A stretch of DNA of 11,938 nt from a bacterium (lineage in GTDB: Bacteria; Krumholzibacteriota; Krumholzibacteriia; LZORAL124-64-63): assembly GCA_030591105.1 (NCBI GenBank), contig JAUVBS010000023.1:1-11938 (forward strand), in the 5' to 3' direction. Position 1 is the stretch's first letter; each line of letters begins with the position of its first letter. The notes beneath the pieces were generated by a model, which was not told the origin of the DNA, did no database searches, and saw only the letters and a program-made list of their open reading frames with translations. Below, in pieces: positions 1-6,354 of this stretch. A program made the translations under genes and the position numbers.

Positions 1-618
1 CTCGCGCTGGAGAAGCTGCTCGATAACGCCGTCAGGCACAATTGGAGCGGCGGTACTCTCCGTATCGCCGAGGCGGCGGAGATCCCCGGTGCCGGAGACG
101 TACGCACGCTGGTCGGGGCCGAGCAGATCAAGCGGTTGATCGACCAACCGGAATTCCGGAACTGGCAGCACGAAGAGATCCACTGGCGAATCGTCGAGAT
201 CTTCAATACCGGTCCGGCGATTCCGGCCCACCGGCAGGAGGCATTGTTTGGCAAGTTCGAGCTGGTCGAGACCATCGAGAACCACCACCGAGGGTCGGGG
301 CTGAGCCTGTCGATCGCTCGAACCGTGATCGAATTGCACGGCGGAGAGATTTTCCTGTCCAGCCAAGATGACGTCGGTAATTCGTTCTACCTGGTGGTAC
401 CGACACTGCACGGCTCGGCCGCATCGACGACGTCCGTACCGCAGGAGATAGAGGCGGGAGAGAGCGAGCCGGGAGAGAGCGAGTCGAGCGCGAGCGAGTC
501 GGAGGTCGGCGAATCGGTCGGTCTACGGCACCAGGAGTCCGACGGTATCGTCGGCACTGCCGGGGACGAAGAGGTCGATCTGGTCGCTGAGCGCACTCCG
601 GTCGAGGTTGAACTCTAG
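1..618 (+). CDS. Sensor histidine kinase, C-terminal ATPase part (5' truncated)
   Basis: The frame is open from base 1, so the start and the dimerisation/phosphoacceptor region lie outside the window. The visible 205 residues begin inside an N box (EKLLDNAVRHN, residues 4-14) and continue to a G1-type loop (IFNTGPAIP, about 67-75), an F box (LFGKFELVE) and a G2 box (RGSGLSLSIARTVIELHGG, from about 97). Together these are a GHKL ATP-binding domain that phosphorylates the conserved His of a two-component kinase. Oddities: the usual DxGxG of G1 reads NTGPA, and about 50 residues separate the N box from G1. The ATPase fold ends near residue 140. After it comes an acidic, Ser/Glu-rich tail with a five-residue tandem repeat (GESEP/GESES; direct repeat at 456-468 and 471-483). 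The last 96 bases overlap the convergent sirtuin gene. Kinase assignment is firm; sensor input and partner regulator are unknown. Confidence 0.85.
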   Translation, partial: LALEKLLDNAVRHNWSGGTLRIAEAAEIPGAGDVRTLVGAEQIKRLIDQPEFRNWQHEEIHWRIVEIFNTGPAIPAHRQEALFGKFELVETIENHHRGSGLSLSIARTVIELHGGEIFLSSQDDVGNSFYLVVPTLHGSAASTTSVPQEIEAGESEPGESESSASESEVGESVGLRHQESDGIVGTAGDEEVDLVAERTPVEVEL

Positions 619-1257
619 CAGCTTGGCACCCCCGTCGCGCGCGACCTCCGCCAGTCCGGCCGCCGGATAGACTGCACCGGCCGTTCCGATCACCAGGAAC
701 AGATCGCAACCGTGCGCCGCGGCCGCCGAACTCTGCATGACGTGCGGATCGATCCCCTCGCCGAACCAGACCACACCCGGACGCACCAAGGCGCCGCATT
801 TTTCGCAGGTCGGCGGGATCGGTATCGGGACGCGTCGGTCATCGGTCTCATGGCCGCATCCAGTGCAGCGCACGGTCCAGATCGAACCGTGGAACTCGAG
901 CACGTCGCTGCTGCCGGCCTGCTGGTGATAGCCATCGACGTTCTGGGTGATGACGGTGACCTGGGCGTGCTGCTCGAGTTGGGTCAAGGCGGTGTGGGCA
1001 GCATTCGGAGCCGAGTCGGCGATCAAACCGCGGCGCATGTCGTACCACCGCCAGACCAGCTCGCTATCGCGCCGGAAGGCCTCCGGCGTGGCGAGTTCCT
1101 CGGGGCGGTACTGCTGCCATAGACTGTCCTGGGCACCGCGGAAGGTGGGGATGCCGCTCGCGGCGGAGATACCCGCGCCCGACAGCACCGCCACCCGCGT
1201 TTGCGGGGTCAAACCGTCGCGGATCTCCTGGAGCTGAGCGACGATACTTTCGTCCAT
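523..1257 (-). CDS. cobB: NAD-dependent protein deacylase, sirtuin family (CobB/SIRT5-like)
   Basis: The 244-residue product has every sirtuin landmark. GAGIS (27-31) and GIPTFRG (35-41) bind NAD. TQNVDG (104-109) lines the nicotinamide pocket and His123 in FHGS is the general base. Zinc ligands are Cys131, Cys134, Cys151 and Cys154, followed by GVVWFGE (161-167). Sirtuins remove acyl groups from lysine, consuming NAD and releasing nicotinamide and O-acyl-ADP-ribose. Tyr72 and Arg75 (WRWYDMRR) form the YxxR pair that in class III sirtuins (SIRT5, E. coli CobB) binds acidic acyl groups, so desuccinylase/demalonylase activity is plausible as well as deacetylase. The ATG at 1257 has a GGAGG at 1264-1268, six bases upstream. 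Length matches bacterial CobB (about 235-275). The 3' end overlaps the histidine kinase gene by 96 bases. The protein is cytoplasmic. Confidence 0.93.
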   Translation of the reverse strand: MDESIVAQLQEIRDGLTPQTRVAVLSGAGISAASGIPTFRGAQDSLWQQYRPEELATPEAFRRDSELVWRWYDMRRGLIADSAPNAAHTALTQLEQHAQVTVITQNVDGYHQQAGSSDVLEFHGSIWTVRCTGCGHETDDRRVPIPIPPTCEKCGALVRPGVVWFGEGIDPHVMQSSAAAAHGCDLFLVIGTAGAVYPAAGLAEVARDGGAKLLEFNLDRSALSDQIDLFVPGSADDTVGLLVP

Positions 1258-1307
1258 TTCACCCCTCCGTTGCCACCGGTGCGCTGCCTAGCCACCTCAC
1301 GCCGAAG

Positions 1308-1336
1308 ATCATCCTGCGCCGCCGCTACAATGTCAA
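1308..1336 (-). promoter_or_regulatory. Candidate sigma-70 promoter for the sirtuin gene
   Basis: On the minus strand a perfect -35 box TTGACA (1331-1336) is followed, after exactly 17 bases, by GATGAT (1308-1313), which matches four of six -10 positions. Transcription would start near 1301, giving a leader of about 45 bases with the GGAGG ribosome site in it. The assignment rests on consensus and position only; -10 preferences of this lineage are unknown. Confidence 0.45.
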
Positions 1337-1407
1337 CTCGGTCCCGCGAGCGGGAGTATGCTGCGGGCGCAGACTGCGGGCGTATTGCGGGTGCTCGCTG
1401 CCGGCCA

Positions 1408-1437
1408 TTGACCGGCGCGGTCGGGATGGCGTAACTT
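1408..1437 (+). promoter_or_regulatory. Weak candidate promoter for the beta-barrel gene
   Basis: TTGACC (1408-1413) is followed after 18 bases by TAACTT (1432-1437), matching five of six and three of six consensus positions. It would start transcription near 1444, about 40 bases before the gene. The -10 is poor, so this is only a suggestion. The rest of the 228-base divergent gap (1258-1485) shows no gene. Confidence 0.25.
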
Positions 1438-1485
1438 GCCTGTAGACGACTTGTCGAATGCAGCCCCTCGACGAAAGGTATGCTC

Positions 1486-2070
1486 ATGATGCGGGTGATC
1501 GCACTGTTCATCGGCCTGGCCGTTGTGCTGACCGCGGGCGTCGGCTACGCGCAGCTGCGTGACGACGCCAACCTGCTGACCGGTAACATCAGCTACGTGC
1601 TCGCCAAGAGTGCGGACACCGAAGAGACCAAGGACGGCGCCGGCTTCGGTTTCATCTATGAGAAGGTCCACGACAATCGGCAGTGGTCTTTCGGCTTCGG
1701 TGTGTCCTTGCAGAAGGCGGAGGAAAGTTTCACCGAGGATAGCGTCGACTACAGATCGAACTATTCGAATTTCGATGTCTCGCTACGTATGCGGTTATTC
1801 GCCGCGCCAGAGTCGCGCTTCACTCCGTACATCGGTCTCGGTTTCGGCGTGCGGTTCTCGGGGATGTCGCTCGCCAGTGCCACCGACGACATCAACGACG
1901 GCAGTAACGGTATTTCCGTCACGGTACCGATCGGTCTGTTGTTCTTCGTGTCCGACAGCGTGTACCTCGACGCCAGCTACACCTACAACTTCCTCGGTAA
2001 CAGCAAGTACATTGCGAACAACATGCAGCACTTGTTCAGCCTCGGGATCGGCGTACAGCTAGGATCCTGA
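1486..2070 (+). CDS. Outer-membrane beta-barrel protein (OmpA-like/porin-family fold)
   Basis: The 194-residue product begins with a signal peptide: basic start, hydrophobic stretch ALFIGLAVVLTAGVG, and likely cleavage after GYA before QLRDD. The mature part alternates short amphipathic strands (GFGFIYEKV, WSFGFGVSL, FDVSLRMRLF, YIGLGFGVRF, GISVTVPIGLLFFV, YLDASYTYNF) with polar turns, and it ends in a strand closing with IGVQLGS. This pattern, the size and the YIGLGFG element fit the small 8-stranded outer-membrane barrels grouped as OMP_b-brl/OmpA-like. The assignment is structural; ligand or function cannot be read. Three in-frame ATGs lie at 1480, 1486 and 1489. GAAAGG at 1473-1478 is too close to 1480 and sits 7 bases before 1486, so 1486 is preferred. 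The stop lies only 7 bases from the convergent endonuclease IV stop, with no terminator between. Confidence 0.75.
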   Translation: MMRVIALFIGLAVVLTAGVGYAQLRDDANLLTGNISYVLAKSADTEETKDGAGFGFIYEKVHDNRQWSFGFGVSLQKAEESFTEDSVDYRSNYSNFDVSLRMRLFAAPESRFTPYIGLGFGVRFSGMSLASATDDINDGSNGISVTVPIGLLFFVSDSVYLDASYTYNFLGNSKYIANNMQHLFSLGIGVQLGS

Positions 2071-2077
2071 GCCGGGG

Positions 2078-2989
2078 TCAGCTCGTTCTAGCGCGGGGTC
2101 TGCCCGCCAAACGGCGCAGTAAGGCCAGATCCTCGGCGTAAGCCTCGTCGCCGCCGGGGACTTCCAGGATCTTCAAGGCGTCGCGCAGGCGCCGGTAGCG
2201 CACGATCGTACCGAAACAGTCCACGCCGATCTCACCCGCGCCGATGCGGGCGTGCCGATCGACCCGACTGCCGCGTCCTCGTTTGCTGTCGTTCAGATGG
2301 ATGACCTTCACCAAGTCGATACCGACGACCGTGTCCAGCTTGCGCAGTGTAGCGCGGACCTGATTCGGTGTGGTGAACCGATAGCCGGCCGCAAATACGT
2401 GGCAGGTGTCGATACAGATCGCCAGGCGATCCGGGTAGCGGGAGGCGGCGATGATATCGCGCAGGTGCGCGAAGCGGTGGCCCAGATTGGTTCCTTGTCC
2501 GGCCGTTGTTTCGATGCACAACAAGACCTGTTCGGTGCCGGTGACCGTTGCGGCCGCAGCTGCTTCGATGCAACGATCGATATTCGCCGCCACCGCTGCC
2601 AGACCGACCGTTTCGCCTCGTCCGAGATGCGATCCCGGGTGGAATACGAGATAGGGGATGTGCAGTCGGGCGCAACGCTGGATCTCGTCGATGAAGGCGT
2701 CGACCGAACGGGTCAGGTTGACCGGATCGGGCGAGGCGAGGTTGATCAGGTAGGAGTCGTGACTGCAGACCAACTCGGCGCTCAAGCCGTGGCGCTGCAG
2801 CTCGGTGAACCAGCGGTCGTTGACCTCGTCGGTCAGCGGCTTGCCCAGCCACTGGTTCTGATTCTTGGTGAAGATCTGCAGCGCGCTGGCCGGTAACGCC
2901 GCGGCCCGCGCCGGGGCCCGGTCCACCCCACCGGCCACCGACACGTGGGCGCCCAGCCGGTCGGTCACCGCTCTCTCGTCCGCACTCAT
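2078..2989 (-). CDS. nfo: Endonuclease IV (AP endonuclease)
   Basis: This 303-residue protein matches the tri-zinc TIM-barrel endonuclease IV family (E. coli Nfo is 285 residues). It cleaves DNA 5' of abasic sites and removes 3'-blocking groups in base-excision repair. All nine expected metal ligands are present: His77 (HDSYLINLA), His117 (FHPGSHL), Glu160 (CIETTAGQGTNLG), Asp194 and His197 (CIDTCHVFAAGY), His231 (HLNDSK), Asp244 and His246 (DRHARIGAGEIG), and Glu276 (ILEVPG). The protein should therefore be active. The reading frame stays open upstream to 3211. I choose the ATG at 2989 because homology starts just after it (RLGAHVSVAGG) and AAGGAG (2999-3004) lies 9 bases away. It converges on the beta-barrel gene and diverges from the secreted-protein gene at 3291 across about 300 bases. 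Confidence 0.95.
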   Translation of the reverse strand: MSADERAVTDRLGAHVSVAGGVDRAPARAAALPASALQIFTKNQNQWLGKPLTDEVNDRWFTELQRHGLSAELVCSHDSYLINLASPDPVNLTRSVDAFIDEIQRCARLHIPYLVFHPGSHLGRGETVGLAAVAANIDRCIEAAAAATVTGTEQVLLCIETTAGQGTNLGHRFAHLRDIIAASRYPDRLAICIDTCHVFAAGYRFTTPNQVRATLRKLDTVVGIDLVKVIHLNDSKRGRGSRVDRHARIGAGEIGVDCFGTIVRYRRLRDALKILEVPGGDEAYAEDLALLRRLAGRPRARTS

Positions 2990-2993
2990 CCAG

Positions 2994-3029
2994 TTGCACT
3001 CCTTGCCGCGATTCCGTGCAAATTGCACG
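2994..3029. promoter_or_regulatory. Dyad repeats upstream of nfo (possible operator)
   Basis: A 15-base near-perfect palindrome, CGTGCAA-A-TTGCACG, occupies 3015-3029. A further copy of the TTGCAC half-site lies at 2994-2999, against the nfo Shine-Dalgarno. Three copies of one hexamer within 36 bases, directly in the nfo leader, look like a transcription-factor site, but no factor can be named from sequence and chance is not excluded. Confidence 0.3.
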
Positions 3030-3204
3030 CTGTGCTGCTCTCTACCGCGTCGCCACCGGTAGTCCGAATGGGTACCGCCGGCCGAAAAGCCGATCTCTAC
3101 GCGGCCGGCGACAACCGGCCGCATATGGCGAAACCCGGCAGGAAGCTTCGCTCCGCGATGCGGAATATGCAACCGCGCCGGCGAGGTACGGCGACCGCTA
3201 GCGG

Positions 3205-3221
3205 CTGGCACCTCGGTTGCA
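3205..3221 (+). promoter_or_regulatory. Sigma-54 (RpoN) -24/-12 type promoter
   Basis: The sequence CTGGCACCTCGGTTGCA fits the sigma-54 consensus TGGCAC-N5-TTGCW. The invariant GG (3207-3208) and GC (3219-3220) are separated by exactly 10 bases. Transcription would start about 12 bases after the GC, near 3232, leaving a leader of roughly 58 bases before the GTG at 3291. If real, the downstream secreted protein depends on RpoN and an AAA+ enhancer-binding activator. No activator gene or enhancer site is recognisable here. Confidence 0.55.
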
Positions 3222-3277
3222 GTGTCGGTCTAAAAGGCTCTCGATGGCCGAAAAACGCATGGCCAGTTCCCAACTAC

Positions 3278-3284
3278 GAGGTGA
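3278..3284 (+). promoter_or_regulatory. Ribosome binding site fixing the GTG start at 3291
   Basis: GAGGTGA lies six bases before the GTG at 3291, and no ATG in the frame is as well placed. It supports GTG initiation, because translation from there begins the signal peptide correctly. Confidence 0.75.
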
Positions 3285-3290
3285 AACGAC

Positions 3291-3941
3291 GTGACCGGTG
3301 GAATCCGCCCCCAGATCCTCATCGTTATGATGTTTCTGTTGTTTACGACCGGCGTCGCGCTCGGCCAGACCGAAGATTTCCGTTTCCACTGGGCGGTCGG
3401 CTCCACGTACGACGCTGACGGCAACCCTCTGGCCGATGCCGTCCAGTACGACGTCTGGCTCAGGCGCGGAGCCAACGACGAGGTTCTGATCGCCACGGTC
3501 CGCGACGACACCACCTACACCCTGGCGGCGGAAGCTTTCATCGTCCAGCGTATCCGGGTCTGCGGCTACGACGAGCACGGGCGCCAATCTCCGCTCAGCG
3601 AGTGGTCGGAGCCGGTCTATTACGAGACCGGTCGTAGCGGCGAGACGGTCCCACCGGCCGGCCGGCTACGCCCCAACTATCCGAACCCCTTCAACCCCGA
3701 GACGCGGATTGTCTACGGCGTGCCCGAGGAACTGCCGTATGGCGCGCCGGTCCAGCTCGAGGTACTCGATCTGCAAGGTAAACGGATCCGCATGTTCCAG
3801 ATCGACCGCACGCCCGGTTGGCACGAGGTCGCTTGGGACGGCAAGAACGACCGTGGTATTCCGCAGGCGACAGGTCTCTATCTGACGCGCTTCATCTGCG
3901 GCACGACGGTCGATGTCCGTAAGATGACGATGCTGAAATAG
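3291..3941 (+). CDS. Secreted protein with T9SS-type (FlgD-like) C-terminal sorting domain
   Basis: The 216-residue product starts at GTG and opens with a signal peptide (hydrophobic ILIVMMFLLFTTGVALG, cleavage probably before QTEDF near residue 26). Residues about 28-112 alternate strands (FRFHWAVGS, VQYDVWLRRG, VLIATVRDDTTYTL, QRIRVCGYDEHGRQSPLSEWSEPVYYE) and resemble a fibronectin type III-like beta sandwich. Residues about 125-216 are a classic C-terminal domain: NYPNPFNPETRI (129-140), LEVLDLQGKRI (156-166), GWHEVAWDGKNDRG (176-189), TGLYLTRF (194-201) and the ending RKMTMLK. In Bacteroidetes and relatives this domain directs cargo through the type IX secretion system to the cell surface. 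In other FCB-related lineages it may act as an Ig-like module without T9SS. No enzymatic domain is present, so the role may be structural or adhesive. It is preceded by a sigma-54-like site and followed by a strong terminator. Confidence 0.85.
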   Translation: MTGGIRPQILIVMMFLLFTTGVALGQTEDFRFHWAVGSTYDADGNPLADAVQYDVWLRRGANDEVLIATVRDDTTYTLAAEAFIVQRIRVCGYDEHGRQSPLSEWSEPVYYETGRSGETVPPAGRLRPNYPNPFNPETRIVYGVPEELPYGAPVQLEVLDLQGKRIRMFQIDRTPGWHEVAWDGKNDRGIPQATGLYLTRFICGTTVDVRKMTMLK

Positions 3942-3992
3942 CACTCGCTTCAAAGCGAATTCTAGCGGCCGTCCCAGCGCTGCTTCACGAGT

Positions 3993-4028
3993 CGGACAAG
4001 GGAGCTCCTCCCTTGTCCGCTTTCTTTC
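3993..4028 (+). terminator. Rho-independent terminator after the secreted-protein gene
   Basis: A perfect 12-base-pair stem (CGGACAAGGGAG at 3993-4004 with CTCCCTTGTCCG at 4008-4019) closes a three-base loop. It is followed by CTTTCTTT, the T-rich tail expected on the plus strand. It ends the 3291-3941 transcript about 50 bases after the stop codon and separates it from the GreA-fusion gene. A smaller imperfect hairpin (3945-3958) lies just after the stop and adds little. Confidence 0.9.
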
Positions 4029-4101
4029 CCCGCGTCATGCTGCTACTTTTTGGCCCGAATCTCTCACGAGTAATCCAGGCCGACCGCCGTTGAGGACCAC
4101 C

Positions 4102-6339
4102 ATGCAAAACTCTGCAGCGAAAGCTCCGTCTCTGGTCAAGCTGGGCAAGCTCGCCAACAGCAAGCAATTCGACGCCCTCGAAGATGCCTGGCCCCAGGCG
4201 GTGGCGTTCCGTGAGTACCGAGCCCAGGACCTGCTGCCGATCGCCGGGCAGGTCAGTCGCCTTGGGGATTTGCGGCGGGCCGAGGGCATGGTCGACGTGC
4301 TTCTGGACCACCTGGAGGAGCGAGATGGACCGGAGGAAGCGCTGGCCGCGGCCCGATTGGCGGCCGGCCAGATTCCGCGCGCTTCGCAACTCCGCCAGCA
4401 AATGGCGAGGCTCTATCTAAAGGCATACGGTGATTTCACCGAGCTCGAGGAGTTACTCGGTACGCTGATCGACGACAGGCGGCCGCTCGACGAAGCGGTC
4501 GCACTGGTCGATCGCTACTTGCAACGGCGCCCCGGTGCGTTCGTTATCGACCACGAATTCCTGGTTCCCGGCATCGTCGAGCGACTCGATCCGGCCAACG
4601 GCGTGCTCACGGCCCGCTTCGACGACCGCCATCAGCAGTACGGTCCCAGTACACTGAACAAGATCGAACCGCGTTCGGCCGACTATTTCCCCGCACTCGT
4701 GCTGTACGATCCGGAGCGTTTACGTGACCTCGCCGGCGCCGACGTACTCGGCTTCGTCGAGCTGGCTCTGCGTAGCGACCGCGATCGCCAGATCCGTTAC
4801 CGTGACCTGAAGCAGAACGTGATCTTGCTACTCGGCGAGAAAGAGTGGAAACGCTGGTGGTCCTCCGCACGCGAAACCCTGCGTCATGCGTCTCGCGTGA
4901 CCCTCTCGGGCGGTTCGCAGCCGACGATCAAGCTGTTGCGTCAAGAGGATCGTTACGAGGATCGGTTACGCCGATCGTTTCAACGGCAGCAGGACCCGGT
5001 CCGTAAACTGCAGCTGGTGCTGGGCTACCTCGACGAAACCGATCGAGCGGCCGGCGGCCGCGACGGGTACGCCGCCGACTCCGATCTACTGGTGGAATTC
5101 GGCAACGGCGCCGCCAAGGTGGCGGTTTCCGCGCTGCAAGAGGATCCGACGCTGGCGCTGGCCGGACTGGCGGTCCACGCTGCGGTCGCCGAGCGCGGCG
5201 TACCGGTGGCCCGCCCCAATCCCCGGGCCGCTGTGCAGGTGGCCGGCCGGATCACGAACCCCGCAGCTCTGGTGACGACGCTCCCCGAACCGCTGCTGCT
5301 ACACACACTGACCTATCTGCACAGCGCGGTCCCGGACGAGTGGGCGGAGATCTGGGCCGGTGTACTACTGCGTGCCGGTAGGCGGCTCAGCGAGGTGATC
5401 GTCAGAACCCTGATCGAAGAAGACAAAACGGAGGAGCTGCAGCGCGCCCTGGCGCAGGCGGTCCAGCATCCGACCGGCAGTCCGGATCTGATCTGCTGGT
5501 TGTGGCGCGCCCGCCACACCGCCAGCACCGAGGCGCAGCTGGCGCGGTTTGACAGCGCCGAGCCGGCGGTTCTGGCCCGTAGCCTGCTCGGTCTGATCGC
5601 GACTTCCGGTCAGCTGTACTCGGTTTCCGGTCAAGAGCGGCACCAGAAAGCCCTCGAAGGGGGGCGAAACGCCCTGGCGTTGCAGAAAGCGCAGCCGATG
5701 AACGCGCTGCTCGCCGGTGCCGACCGCGACGTGGTGATCGAGCTGATGGGCATGATCGAGGGTAACCAGAGCCTCGGCGTGGCGTTGCGCACCCAGCTCT
5801 TGGGGCAGATCCAGGCGCGTTATCCCGAGCTGTTCGTCACCATCGACCGTCCATGGGAAGATGAGGACGCCATCTACACCACAGAGAAAGGGCTTCGCCT
5901 CCACCAGGAACAGTTCGACCAGATCATCACCAAGGACATGCCCGAGGTGGCGATCCAGATCGGCGAGGCGGCCAGTTTCGGCGATCTGAGTGAGAACGCG
6001 GAGTGGACCGCCGCTCTGGAGAAACGCGACCAGCTGGCGAGTCGGGCCAAGGGCATGGAGAACGACCTGATGCTGGCCCGTGTGATCACCGAGGAGATGG
6101 CGACGAGCGACCACGTGAACGTCGGTACCCGCGTGACCGCGCGCAATCTGGCCAACGACGCGACCGAGACCTTCGTCTTTCTCGGCCCCTGGGATACCGA
6201 AATCGAGGACGACGTGATGAACTACCGGGCTCCGTTGGCGCTGGCCTTCATGGGTAAACTTCCGGGTGAAGAGGTGGTTTACGGAGAAGACGAGCGAGAG
6301 CGGCGCTGGGAAATCATCACCGTCGAACCGGCGAAATGA
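4102..6339 (+). CDS. Long helical-repeat protein fused to a GreA/GreB transcript-cleavage module
   Basis: The 745-residue product ends in a complete Gre factor. A coiled-coil hairpin lies at about 595-668, with the tip motif GDLSENAE at 627-634. An FKBP-like C-terminal domain spans about 671-745 (VGTRVTARNLANDATETFVFLG and onward to RRWEIITVEP). Tip acids Asp628 and Glu631 correspond to E. coli GreA Asp41 and Glu44, which insert into the RNA polymerase secondary channel and hold the catalytic magnesium for cleavage of backtracked RNA. The preceding ~590 residues are largely alpha-helical, resembling TPR/HEAT-type repeats. They include a small beta segment (GIVERLDPANGVLTARFDD, from about 157) and a Trp-rich motif (EWKRWWSSARETLRHASRV, about 248-266). 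Stand-alone GreA is about 158 residues; long GreA-like proteins with helical N-termini are known, for example in Chlamydiae. ATG 4102 is preferred over TTG 4090 because GAGGA lies five bases upstream. It stands alone after a terminator. Confidence 0.85.
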   Translation: MQNSAAKAPSLVKLGKLANSKQFDALEDAWPQAVAFREYRAQDLLPIAGQVSRLGDLRRAEGMVDVLLDHLEERDGPEEALAAARLAAGQIPRASQLRQQMARLYLKAYGDFTELEELLGTLIDDRRPLDEAVALVDRYLQRRPGAFVIDHEFLVPGIVERLDPANGVLTARFDDRHQQYGPSTLNKIEPRSADYFPALVLYDPERLRDLAGADVLGFVELALRSDRDRQIRYRDLKQNVILLLGEKEWKRWWSSARETLRHASRVTLSGGSQPTIKLLRQEDRYEDRLRRSFQRQQDPVRKLQLVLGYLDETDRAAGGRDGYAADSDLLVEFGNGAAKVAVSALQEDPTLALAGLAVHAAVAERGVPVARPNPRAAVQVAGRITNPAALVTTLPEPLLLHTLTYLHSAVPDEWAEIWAGVLLRAGRRLSEVIVRTLIEEDKTEELQRALAQAVQHPTGSPDLICWLWRARHTASTEAQLARFDSAEPAVLARSLLGLIATSGQLYSVSGQERHQKALEGGRNALALQKAQPMNALLAGADRDVVIELMGMIEGNQSLGVALRTQLLGQIQARYPELFVTIDRPWEDEDAIYTTEKGLRLHQEQFDQIITKDMPEVAIQIGEAASFGDLSENAEWTAALEKRDQLASRAKGMENDLMLARVITEEMATSDHVNVGTRVTARNLANDATETFVFLGPWDTEIEDDVMNYRAPLALAFMGKLPGEEVVYGEDERERRWEIITVEPAK

Positions 6340-6354
6340 ACGGTGGCGGTGTGG

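Noticed and set aside
203..799. 198-residue minus-strand open frame across the kinase/sirtuin junction
   Set aside because: Its translation is Arg/Gly/Pro-rich without motifs and overlaps two supported genes.
3101..3122. GC hairpin GCGGCCGG / CCGGCCGC as a terminator
   Set aside because: No T tract follows on either strand and no transcript is expected to end there, since both flanking genes point away.
2990..3211. Upstream in-frame extension of the endonuclease IV reading frame (74 more residues)
   Set aside because: The extension has Arg/Gly-rich translation with no family similarity, and a good ribosome site and the conserved N-terminus both point to ATG 2989.
4050..4076. Sigma-70 promoter for the GreA fusion (TTGGCC, 15 bases, TAATCC)
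   Set aside because: The spacing is short and both boxes are weak; not strong enough to list as a feature, though a promoter must lie in 4029-4101.
5365..6114. 249-residue minus-strand open frame inside the GreA-fusion gene
   Set aside because: It is the antisense shadow of a confidently identified gene, a usual product of GC-rich codon use, with no recognisable motif.
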